Source of the DNA: Setoptus koraiensis
Taxonomy: Eukaryota > Arthropoda
Direction: 5' to 3'
Assembly: GCA_048013815.1 (NCBI GenBank)
Contig: CM106586.1
Location: 17,112,001-17,176,000, forward strand
Length of the DNA: 64,000 nucleotides
The translations under genes and the position numbers were made by a program. Every line of letters starts with the position of its first letter. Position 1 is the stretch's first letter. The notes beneath the pieces were generated by a model, which ran no database searches, was not told where the DNA came from, and saw only the letters and a program-made list of their open reading frames with translations. Shown here in pieces: positions 37,129 to 48,357 of the stretch.

Positions 37129-39636
37129 CGTCAGTTGGCTGATTGGTTGTTGATTGATTGCTGTTGTTGTTGTTGTGATAATTGTCTGTTAATTATTATA
37201 AATATTATCTGGTTGCATCGCTGGCAAGTGGCTGGCGTCATGTTGACGCTTGAACGTTCATTGATGCCGATGTATTTTCGTTGTTCAGTATTGGAGTGTT
37301 GCTTGGCTTGCGAGCGACTAACAAAAATAAATGCGTTGGGTAACAATAATAAATGCGTTGGGTAACGATAATAAATGCGTCGAGTAACGATAATAAATGA
37401 GCGTCGAGTAGTGATAATAAATATATTGATTGTGTATTGAGCGGCGCTGATAAATTGGATATTGAGTTGGCAGTCGGATGGGGCGATCGAATGATGAGCT
37501 GATGCGGCGCGGCGAGGCGAGGCGACTCGACACGATCGAATCAAATGTCTGCAAATCGGAGACACTTTTCTTCTTGTCTGCAATTTCTTGTTTGCAATTG
37601 TGGCCACGAGGCTGCAAGTGTGAGCTTGATGGTGCGGGCCAGTGTTAATTGTGCGGTGCAACACGAGACGACGACGACGCGATATTCAAGTAACACTTGG
37701 CGAGTATTGTCTGTGTGTTCAAATGATGATGATGAGTTGCGATGTTGCAAATGTAACGTGTGTGTGTGTGTGTGAGCGATGCGTGCTTGCCTGCTTGCGA
37801 CCAAAATCGAACTAGTCGCTTAAAACAGCCAACTGGGGTTTAGCGGCCAACTCCGCTCGCCAATGCGCACCACTGCGCACAAACCGCACACTGTGTGCGC
37901 ACTGCACAGGCTGTGCCAGAGCACGACTTGCGCGCACACAGTGTGCAGCAGCAGTCTTCCCACGTTGCCAGCGTGCGCTGTTGCTGCCGGGCGTTGCAAA
38001 CGTTTTGAAGCACCGTGGGCACACAGTCATCACAGAGCGGTGCGTGACTTGGTGCTCGCACTGATAATAATCTCGGCCAGGCAAAGAGTGTGTCGTTCGG
38101 CGGGCGCAATGTGCACACTAACGACCGGCTACACTCGATTGTACAAACTCTCTAAACACAGTTTGCGCCTAACAGAGCGAACTAAACTTTAGTTACCAAC
38201 AAAGTAAAGCGAACCGAACAAACTAAAACGAACTAAAAGTTGGCACACACAACGCAAGGTGGCCGACGCATGCGCACCAGGCCAGCGCCGTATCGAATAT
38301 CGTTGGCAACGATTCGTTGGTCGTGTCCGGCGCCGAACCGACAAACCGCTTGCGAGCGACGCGGCCAACCGTTGTGACTGTGCGACCAGGCGGCTAGCTG
38401 GCCAGTGGTGGTTGCCAGCCTAACGCAAGTTGCCAACCGCAACTTGGTCCGAGTTACTTGGAGCGTCCGCACTCTGGCGCGGACCTGCTGCCGAGCTGCG
38501 CCCGGGTGCAGCGACTGCCTGTCCCCTCTCGTCCCTCGGTGCTGCCGCCGGTGCTGCACCACGCTCCGTCTGTTGCGCCTCGCGCCGCTGGTGCTCGAAA
38601 GCATCGAATGGCTCGAAAGTATCGAGCAGTTCGAAAGTGTCCGGCTATGATAGTTGAACTATCCGATACTTCGAATGCCGGCGGGCGACAGCGAATGCCA
38701 TCGGGTATCGGCGATGCTATCGGTTCGACAGCATCGACAGCGTCGATAGCGTCGGATGCCACCGAGCGCGCCGGCCGAGCGTGTCGCACTCGTTGGTCCC
38801 AGCGACGCGGCTCTCCGCGTGTCTCACAGCTTGTGTCGCAAGCGGCGTGCAATTGTGGACTCCAAGAATGGGAGCGCAGACATTTTGGAGCGACTTGGTG
38901 CAGGCCAACAAGTTGTGCACCATTAGTGACGATTCATTACTCATCCGCTGTCGACATTGGCCTGCACCGAGCGCTAATCTACTGCCGCCCGCAGTAGTGC
39001 CCGGCATCTGTTGATTGGTGTGCGCTACAGAGTCCGTGGTGCAGACCGCAAAACTGGCGCACCGTCCATATTTTATATTTTATGCACTGCGCGCATTCCT
39101 AATGCAAATGGTGTGTCGCCGTCGATGTTCGGCGCTCGATGGTCGACGCTCGATGGAGTCGCCCATGAGACTCGCGAGCGATACTTGAAAAGTGCTGCTC
39201 TCAAAGTATTGCTTTGCGGCGACACACGCGCGACCAGCATATTGTGCCACACAAACAGACCTGCGAGGCTCTCAACATTGAGATTCAATGTGAGGAGTGG
39301 CTCTTCTCCGGACGAGCGCCAGCGGCGGAGATTAAAATCGGAGATTATCTCGTGGCGACATCACACAATAATATTTTTATCGAATGACCACTGGCCAAAC
39401 GACAGATAATGCCAATCAGCTAATTTTGTACGCCAATACGCCAATATGCCAATGAGCCGACGACGAGCCGACGAGCCGACGAGCCGATGAGCCAATATGC
39501 CGACCGTGCCAAACATGCTCTCTTGTTGCCCCTGCCGCCGCCATGTATCGTATATCACACACTCGGGCACGTAAATAATTGGAATGGGCCGACTCTTATC
39601 TGGTTTCATCAGTGTCGAAATTACAATAGTGCAATA
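37129..39636. other. GC-rich gene-free region upstream of CLCA
   Basis: Composition rises sharply at about 37.5-39.4 kb. Reading frames overlap in all phases, as expected of stop-poor GC-rich DNA, and none resembles a protein. Short direct and inverted repeats occur at 38600-38765 (tatcgagcag, cagcatcgacagcgtcgat) and a cgagccga array at 39456-39497. It probably contains the CLCA promoter. Confidence 0.5.
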
Positions 39637-39642
39637 TTTATT
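39637..39642 (-). terminator. Poly(A) signal of the 39.8-44.2 kb gene
   Basis: AATAAA on the minus strand lies about 150 bp downstream of the stop codon at 39788. It is the first such signal after the last inferred exon. Confidence 0.4.
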
Positions 39643-39787
39643 ATTTTTAATACATGTCATTATTTCCATTTATGTATGGTATCTCATGATGATGGCGAGT
39701 GTTGCCGCCGGCCCATCTCACAGGAAGGAATCATTATTATCTACAACTGATCGACAGCGACAATCAATTCTTCTTTTGTCAATCATG

Positions 39788-42700
39788 TCAAACAGTGTAC
39801 ATTACATTAAGTTTGTGTGTTGCGCTGTTGTTGTTGTTGTTGTTGTTGTCGTAAACTAGTAGCAACCTGGATTCTGTTTCATCTCCGATATCCGTTCGCC
39901 AGTGTCGACCGATTGTCAATAATGTCCAAGCAACACTTATGACATGCTCGATGGTAGACCCGATGCAACTCTTAGAAACTCCTTCAGCGACTTCTTGAGA
40001 TCGATCTCCGTACTCACAAATGTACGACTGGTTCCTATTCAAAACGATGTTTGACCATTTGGGCGATAAGACATAAAGATTGGATAAAGCAGCATTAGTT
40101 GTAATAGTTATAGTGCTTGTAATGTGGTACTAGTATTAAAAACAACCACGAAAAAAATGGAATAGACAAGTGAATATAATGAGACAGAGAGGCTCAACAG
40201 AAAGCGACAAGAGAGAAAAAAATAGGAAATAAACAGAACGCGACCAGACAACACACACATTGAAAACAATTGTTATTGTATTACAAGACTCTGTGTCTTG
40301 TACTTATTATTGTTATCACTGTTTCTAGTGATAGCTGGCTCACTCGATGGCTGGACTGCCTAACGATTGATGTTTGATTTATTCATTGAACGAAATAATA
40401 ATAATCACAAATGGAGCAGCAGTTACCGTTCTGTATAGGTTCAGGTTACCAAAAGTGATTATTTATGAGCGCCAATGTGTCCAACTTGATGTTTTTTCCA
40501 TCATGCCCACGTACATACACGATAACTGTGTGTGTGTGTGTGTGTGTACTGGCCCATGCCTAACCACTTGTTGAGGCTATAAATTAACAGGAGCAACAAG
40601 ACCATGTCAAAATTGGTTATCGTGAATCATCATACGCATAACTACAACTTTCTGATTTACTACAAGCTCATACCTAATATCGACGATATCTACCTATTTG
40701 TATCAGATTGAAACAACCTGAAGACAAACCCAATTCGATTAGGGTTTCAATAGATGCCAGTTGGTGGTCGACAACTTGTTTCTCAATCAAAAGAAACTCG
40801 CACAAACGAAGACATGGAGAGAAAGAGAGCGAGAGTTTCTACCTTTCATCCGACCATTGGCTACGAGATATATCAGAGCAGATATCATTGATACTTGAGC
40901 TCCAAGTGCAAATCATGATATGGATTAGTTTGTATTATCATTAATGGAATTAATTTGAGCACTTACCATCGCTACACACCGACATATACACAGGCAATCA
41001 AAACAGCATAGAGAAGAAAAATCTATGATTTGTTGATCATGTATCGATATCGACTTTGATGGCATTGGTTTTACTGGGTTAACGAATTGACCACTCAAAT
41101 CAATGCATAAAGGTTGATGACCACCTTTATAATGGCCAGCGATAAACCTTTGGTCAGCATCAATGGTCACAACAGCAACAACCGACCACCACAATAAGGG
41201 AATAATCATGAATGCACAAACAGTGCAGGGCAAACATACATGTATTAGCAACAAGAACTGTTTTATACATTACTATGTAGCGCTACAGTCACACAACAAA
41301 CATTTGTTGTGTATAATGACATTTGCTCTCTCGGCTTCCATTATAAATTTGTTGTGTCTATTTGCTATAATGCATTTGCAATTAGTAATTGTGGTAGTTG
41401 ATGTAATGTTAGTTAGTAGACCGGCAAACAAACAATTGATATCTGTGCGTATACAACTATTTCATGGGCTTGTTGTATCGCCGCATCAATTAATGAGATT
41501 TGTAAACTAGCTTCAAGCGTCGATTGAATTATCAGCGCCATGATTATTATCATCAGCTTATCAGTTTTATACTAATATTACATAGGATAAACAAAGATTG
41601 CTTATAATATGTCTAAGCGGCGTCATCGGCAGTAACAACAACAATACTTGCTACTACTTACACATCTACTCGGATATGGTAGGCAGCTGCTCGATGGAAT
41701 CGCACGTAATGATTGGCTCATGGTCATTCCCAACATATATCATCGTAACATGGCAATAGTTGTACATGTGTAATAACAATTCTTGTATATAAATATATAT
41801 ATATACATATGTATATGTATGTATGTATGGCGCATTAGTCATTGTTCAGTGATGATGTCCATTGAATGGGGAAATCAAAGCAACAAGCGAATGATGATAA
41901 CATCAAGATCGATCCATCTTGCAATCGGGTTTGTTGCGTTAAGCATTGGAGCAAAGAAACAAAGTTAATAATGATAAATATCAGACATCATCATCGTCGT
42001 GTTGTTGTAGCGAGGAAATCAACAAAGTACCTGTTGCCACTGCCGTTCATTTGTATTTAGCCCACAATACATAATACCACTTCACTACTGCTGGATTTCT
42101 ACGCCATTTACGCCATATAGGCCATCAGTGGTGTTGGGAACAACTGAATCGTCAAATTTGCTGGCCATACAATTGTGCAATTGTAATAGTTATAATAATA
42201 ATAATAATAACCATAATGATGAGCAGATTTGATTATAAAACGTTCATCATAATCGACTATCATCAGAAACAACAATCAACATCATCATCAAACAAAATCG
42301 CGATAATTGTGATTTGCAGTTGTTGTTGTTTCTATTTGTCTCTCTGATGTTGAGAGCTGCATCGGTGGCTAGAATCATCTGGGCATGTTGTTGGCCAGAG
42401 TTTTCTCACACATTCACACACACACACTCACTCACACCAAACAATAACCGCAACACTGGCGATTTTGACTAGAAAAAGGACCGACAAACTCTACAAATCG
42501 TTACAATGTTTTATATTATGGCATTGCAGTATGTTGTTCCGAAGTACCGATACCGGTATGGCATGCATATAGCGATACGCATAGGCGGTAGTAGCGCTAA
42601 ATCTGGGCTTACCTGTTGTGCCAAACATTTCGTTTAGCAACAAGTCGAGAAAATATTGAAGGAAAACTTTGGCCATTTTAACGAATAACGCATTCCAATC

Positions 42701-44212
42701 AGTCTTACTCAGCATCTTGCCAACCATTAAACGTGATTGTCCAGTTAGGGTGGTACTGCCGCCGTTGTCTGACTTTGATGATATTGACGATGATGTGGGC
42801 GATTGGCTCTCTGGCCCGTCTCTGTTGTTCTCGGATGTTTCCATAGACTTTAATTGCTGTTGTTGCATGGACGCTGCCACATTGTGATCTTTGGCCAATA
42901 ATGATGAAGACATCGCGTTATCAACAACACCACCATCACTATAGACAGAGTGCCATTGCTGATTGAGAATACCGCTACCAGCAGCGGCTGCAACATTTGC
43001 CGGATTAGTGGCAACTCCCTCTTGGGTACCGTCACCAGAATTAGCTATGGTTAGGTAATCGTAGGAAGAGGAGGGCATCATCATAGGTTGCGGGTAACGG
43101 GTTATCGATTGGCCATCGAATAACAATGGGCCTAGAGGTAGATTATTGTTGTTGTAATTGAGTGACGACGACGATCGGGCCACTAGTAAATCGTCGCTTG
43201 TTCTGCCGTCATCGCTGCCGTCTCGATGTCCAATCAACATATGATTGTTGGCCTCTTGGTCTCGTGTCGTGGCGGTTGTTGTTTGATTGGCATTACCGTT
43301 AGTGCCACTGTCAGTCTTTGTTGTTGATAGTTTGTTATTGTTGTTGTTGTTGTTGTTATTGGACTTTTTAAACGATCTGACGTCCTTCACTGCTCTCATA
43401 GCGATAGGTATCAGTTTTATGACGGCTCTCATATCTTTGGCTATTTGTTCGGCTTTCAATTCCTCGTCCTCTTCTTCGCGTTTTAGTTCTTGTTGTCTAC
43501 CACCATCACTGCTACCACTATTACTGATACTACTCGGATAAATATATCTCTCTAAAAGTGGCGCAAAATAAGTATCAAATGATTGTTTAGGGCTGATGGC
43601 ATTATTTATATGGCGCAATTTGCTTAATAACGAATGATGCTTTGTTGTTGATTGCTGATTGTCTGTTTGCAGCAGCTCGAGCTGTTGATTGTTGTTGTTG
43701 CCATCATTTAATTGTTGTTGTAAATTTATGTTGGCCTCTTTTGCTTGTTGACCGTTAAACAGATGCATTGTTACAGTTGTCGTTGTTGGCGTGCACTGGA
43801 TTGAGCCAATCAACAAAAGGGCCAATGTCACGACCGATAACAGTGGGCTTAAATGACTCACAGAGGTGTTGTTGTTTCTATTGTGAATTAGGTGACGATC
43901 GTTTGACCATTTCAAGTCGTCACGTTGTGATTTTGTCTCATTTTGATAGCTCAATTTGTTATTGTTTCTAGCGTAAAAATAGTAATGGTGGCGGCGGTGG
44001 TGGTGGTGGCAGCGGTGACGGTGGTTGTAATTGATTGCAACATTTGCAACAACATACGATGGCGTTAATTTGGCACTTTCATTGCATGACACAATATGCG
44101 TTTTACAATTGTCTTGTTGCTCTTCGCTTTGTGATAACTTATTTAATTGCATATTAGACTGTCTGGTTTGTATTTTATTGATGCTGTTATTATGCATTGC
44201 AGCCGGCGACAT
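39788..44212 (-). CDS. Unrecognised secreted or membrane protein, probably three exons
   Basis: Exon 1 (44212-42613) is well supported: 533 codons, ending at a strong donor ACAACAG|GTAAGC. A hydrophobic segment at 121-140 (LSPLLSVVTLALLLIGSIQC) follows an unusually long His/Asn-rich N-terminus. The middle is low complexity with Asn and Gln runs. The end is an ordered-looking helix (WNALFVKMAKVFLQYFLDLL, then LNEMFGTT). A candidate exon 41781-41670 and a last exon 40034-39788 (NQSYICEYGDRSQEVAEG, then SKSCIGSTIEHVISVAWTL) keep phase throughout and would give about 652 residues. The splice sites of the middle exon are weak. I do not know the family. A furin-like site was not seen. Confidence 0.6.
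41670..41781 (-). CDS. Candidate middle exon of the 39.8-44.2 kb gene
   Basis: This stretch is phase-compatible with both neighbours (2 + 108 + 2 bases) and reads YVGNDHEPIITCDSIEQLPT. The acceptor TATACAAG and donor CCGA|GTAGAT are both weak. A stronger donor 8 bp on (GTAAGT) would include an in-frame stop. Other solutions are possible. Confidence 0.3.
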
Positions 44213-45030
44213 TGTTGAAGTGGCAGCTAATACTACTACTAGTAATATTATTACTACTCATTCATACGACGTGACATGATTAGCTGGCCAGAGTGTTGTT
44301 GCCCATAAAAGAACCCCACACTCACCATATACTTTTGCTAATCTGACTAAATATCTGGCTCAAATGTTAATGTGAATGAACGAACAATAAGGTAATGATC
44401 GGCGTAATCGATCTAGTTAGAATGAGAGGCACGAATCTAATTATTGTATTGCTCTTATTATTATTATTACTATTATTGCTGCTGCTAATATTGTAGTATC
44501 AAGCGCCGTTAGTTTTGGTGCACCGTTAGTGGTGATAATTACTGAATGTGCAACGACGATGACCAATGGATGAAAGTGGCGACGTCATCATCATTTTCAT
44601 CATCGCCACATTGGACGCACAAAACGGGATCGACGAACGAACACTGGAGAGAGAGGCTAGAGTGGACTTATTTATCTGTCTGTCTAAACAAATAATATTA
44701 ATAATATATAATATTATTATTAATAATAATCAAGATGCTGCTGATGCTGATCATTGACGAGGTCATTCGGACAGGACTTGCAGTTGTTGTTGTTGCTGTT
44801 GTTGTTGCTGTTGTTGGCCGAGGCAATTGTGGCGTGCAACTGGAATACTCACTATGACCCAGCTAAGCTAACAACTGGCCGACATGCTAACGGTAAACAG
44901 GCCGGCCTGGCTGTTTATTCATCTTTTGACATAATGTATATAATGTATATAGCGTATATAACGTATATAGTGTATATAGTGTATATAATGTATATAATGT
45001 ATATAATGTGTGTATAATGAGGAGAGGGGC
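44213..45030. other. Upstream of the 44.2 kb gene; AT-rich, ends in a 9-bp array
   Basis: No gene is seen. ATT/TTA runs at 44440-44500 and 44695-44735 include an AT-rich near-palindrome. It probably includes the promoter of the gene starting at 44212. Confidence 0.4.
44931..45018. repeat. About nine 9-bp tandem units (tatataatg type)
   Basis: The units vary as tataatgta, tatagcgta, tataacgta and tatagtgta. The array sits at the boundary between AT-rich DNA to the left and the GC-rich domain to the right. Confidence 0.8.
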
Positions 45031-46050
45031 AGAAAGGAGAAGAAGAAGAAGACTCAATTAGTGAGTCTTCTTCAGTTAGCAGCAAGACGGAGCAGGCCCG
45101 GCGAGTAGACCGAGTTTAAGCTCGACGTTGCGGAGCTTTAATCGTCGTCATCATCAATTCCAATAGATATTTATGTATTCAAGCTGGCTGCAATTAAGCC
45201 ACCAACGACAGGCCGAATCATGTAACAACAATTGAGTCCATCTCCAGGTAGAAAGTGTTTACGTTTCTCCGCATCACTGCCAAACAACCGCTTGCCTGGC
45301 CAACCAGCCAGCCAGCCAGCCAGCAGCCAGTCAGTCGGCCAGCCAGCCAATTCTGGCTAGCCGAAACAACTGACATAGGGCAACTGGAGCAAACAAGTGT
45401 CTCAGCCGACTTTCTCCAGCGGCAACAGCATCAGCAGCAGCATGTTATATAATAATACCGTTGCAAATACTCAACAACTTACAAGCGTAATAACATGCAG
45501 TATAAACACAGTACAACAAGTGTAACCATGCAGTTGCACCCGTTGTATTGCGCTGCCTACCTACACTGTAACCTTAACCGTTATTTGTGATCGAGGTGTG
45601 ACTTTTGGCCGCTCTCGTTGCTTGGCCTGGCCCCCTACCAATGCTGCGGGATGCCACGCCGACTAGCTCGCCAAGGAGCAATGACATTAGCAGCCTGGGC
45701 CCGTCTCTGCTCCGATGGCCAGCAACGGCGACGCGACAACTGTCAACAGGCTGATTAATTAAGCGTGTCATGTCGTCATCTTGTGGCGCTTTGTGTGTGT
45801 TTCATAATAAAACACGTCGTAACATATGAGCGTCGATGGTATGCAAATAAGCGGTGGTCAGTTTTGCAGCGTCCGCTGGCCGCCATTGAGTGTGATTGGC
45901 TGCGTTTGGCGCGTTGAGTCTGCCAAGTGGCCGGCGAGTGGCCACTGGCTGCCAGTTCGGCCAGCGAAGTGCAACTTGGCAAAGTGTTGATTCCAATGAA
46001 AATTGCATCCATACTTTTATTTGCGAATATCGGCTCGAAGAGTGCCGGCC

Positions 46051-46110
46051 CGACGAGCGTTGGCCCGACGAGCGTTGGCCCGACGAGCGTTGGCCCGACG
46101 AGCGTTGGCC
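46051..46110. repeat. Four perfect 15-bp tandem units (cgacgagcgttggcc)
   Basis: Four identical units follow directly one after another, with a degenerate partial unit before them. Perfect identity suggests recent expansion. Being a multiple of three, the array is open in several frames, but no gene is indicated. Confidence 0.9.
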
Positions 46111-47154
46111 CGAGAACAAGTGGTCTCGCTTGCTGCTCGCACTGCATGTTGCGTAAGCGAATTGCCGGCCGCAAGCTATCAGCAGAAGGCATTAAAACTA
46201 ATTGAATATTTGCATTTGATTTGCGTTATTTATTTCGGCCAGACTCGACTGGACTCGTAAGTGTGCGAGCTGTGAGTGCGCTCTTTGCATCTCCACTCTG
46301 GTTGCGTCCACCACTGCATCGTCGGCGGCATCGTCGGCCGCAACTGGACGAGATTTTGATGTTGAGAAATCTCTTGAGCATCTCGTTTGTGTGTTGCCAC
46401 AACAACAGCCAGTTAACTCAGGCAATGTTACATGTTATGTAATGTTGGATACATTAAACGCAGACGGAAAGCCGTAAAAGTGCGCCGAGATTGCGGTTTG
46501 TTGCCTTCGTTGGCTAATTATCATAACTTTACACACATTTAGACACACTCGTCATGTCGATGGCCAATACCGCCGAGCGCTGGCGATATTTCTTCGGCCC
46601 GTTTAGCCTGTTGTGGCGGCGGCGGCGGCGGCCATGAATCACTCGCATTATACAAGTTGTATACCACTTATTAGTGATGCGTTACGCTCACTAGGCGGCT
46701 AGTCAAACAGCGCTGATGAGTGAATTATTGTCTCTCCGTCTTTATTTTTATGTCCAGCCAGGTGTAGGCCATGAAAAACAACTTTACAACAAGGCCGGCA
46801 GCAGCCACCACTCGGCGCGGACACACGGCCACTGCGGGCCGGCACCGGCCGACTCCGGCCAACTCTGGCCATTTCGGTCTCGCAAGCATTTTGGTCTCGC
46901 AAGCACTTTGGTCTGGGCAAAGTGACGCACGCCGGCGCAAGAGCGCCGTCGATCGGATCTGGGCCCGCGGACGCCGTCGTCGGGCGCCGTCGTCGCAGTC
47001 GGACGTGGGAGCGGCGCGCCACACTAATTAGCCCGGATTAGCCGCGATGATGCAGCGCAGCTCGCACAATCACGCTCGTCAGAATCACTCATCGAGCTCG
47101 GGCCGGCCGACAACGCGGCCAGCGCCGCCAACAGATGCTGTGGGTGGCGGCGCT

Positions 47155-47194
47155 GCTAGTTACGCAACACAACATCCCGTGTTGCGTAACTAGC
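47155..47194. repeat. Perfect 16-bp inverted repeat with 8-base loop
   Basis: The left arm GCTAGTTACGCAACAC (47155-47170) and right arm GTGTTGCGTAACTAGC (47179-47194) are exact reverse complements around aacatccc. Pairing can extend outward by GGCGC/GCGCC if a 3-base bulge is allowed. Cruciform, hairpin RNA or small-element end are all possible. Confidence 0.85.
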
Positions 47195-47965
47195 GCCTAA
47201 TGTAACTGACAAGAGTGAGTGCCGCATGGTTATATCAACCCGATATTATCACCACTATATAGTCACTTGGCGATTCCGTTCATTCCGGCACGGTCGCTCA
47301 TTGCGTCCCGTCGGCGTCTCTCGCCGGCCCGCCACCGCCGATGAGGCGCACCCCTGCCGGCCGCTTCTGGCTATACCGTCCGTCCGTCTATTAATGGTGC
47401 GCAGTCCGTACCATCACAAAACCGCTGACAGTTTTGTAACTCGAACCGCCCGCACCGCGTCGAGTGGCCCGGTCGACGGGCCGGTATTGCAAATTTGCCC
47501 GCAGTTGGTCAGTTTTGCAACAATTAAAACGGCCTGTGTGAGCGCCGCTGTGTACCGCCGCCGCTTGCCATGATGCACAAACAGGCCGCTGACAGTGATT
47601 GACCGTGACTTTCGTTTCATTAGGCGCACATTGCGCCGTTTGTCCGCTCCGAACATTTCGGCCGCTGACCAGCGGAAATGTTCTCTTGGTCGGCCTGGCC
47701 GCTGCTTGCGGCCGCCGTGGCCGCAATCAGCACACAAGGCGACTAAGCCGGCCATTCGGCCGGCCCGGCCAGTGGCCGAGATTGTCCTACGGCGAGCAGT
47801 AAATGAGCGAGCGATAAAGTTTGCATGCGGCCACTTGCAAACTGTCGAGACGCTCATGCTGCCGCACCGGCGGCTGAGCGGCACCGGCGCTGCGACGGCC
47901 GACAGAGGGCAAACTGGAGCGATCACAACACCGAATAATTGCCGTAAGAGCGCGCGCAACAAGTG

Positions 47966-48032
47966 GTCCGCTATACATAGATATATGTACGCTCCACAAT
48001 GCAGAGTGTGCATATATCTATGTATGGCTGCC
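47966..48032 (+). ncRNA. Candidate miRNA-like hairpin
   Basis: Arms 47973-47994 and 48004-48025 pair over 22 positions: 15 perfect pairs, then seven more including two G-U wobbles, around a 9-base loop. Pairing continues outward with mismatches to about 47966/48032, giving a hairpin of about 67 nt. The wobble pairs favour the plus-strand transcript, because on the minus strand they become A-C mismatches. I do not recognise a named miRNA. An AT-rich palindrome without function is the alternative. Confidence 0.4.
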
Positions 48033-48261
48033 ACTGTAGGTGCCGGCATAATGGGCGAGCGGCCGACAGGTGAGCTCGGGACGGCACCGCGGCTGTCGGG
48101 CTACGAGCGAGCCATGACTCACGGGCTACGAGCGAGCGCCGGCGAGCGCCGGCCAGTTCAGTGCCACAGGTGAGATGAGCATCGAGCTGAAATCGCTCGT
48201 GCGTCCGTGCCCGCGCCCGTGTCCAGTCATGAGCTTGCGATTTAGTTGCCGGCACACAGCC

Positions 48262-48357
48262 CAGGTAACTCGGCAGCTTCGAACAGGTAACTCGGCAGCT
48301 TCGAACAGGTAACTCGGCAGGTTCGGACAGGTAACTCGGCGGGCTCGCACAGGCAAC
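48262..48357. repeat. Five degenerating 22-bp direct repeats
   Basis: Units start at 48262, 48284, 48306, 48328 and 48350, each beginning CAGGTAACT or a variant and continuing cggcagcttcgaa. Divergence grows from left to right. The units abut without spacers, so this is a minisatellite, not a CRISPR array. Confidence 0.85.

Noticed and set aside
40925-41254. Minus-strand ORF with a donor-like ATG|GTAAGT at 40970 as an exon of the 39.8-44.2 kb gene
   Set aside because: Its phase does not fit the exon-1 donor with a convincing acceptor; the 41670-41781 candidate keeps phase better, though weakly supported.
48262-48357. CRISPR-like array
   Set aside because: The 22-bp units abut with no spacers, and the setting is eukaryotic; it is a degenerate minisatellite.
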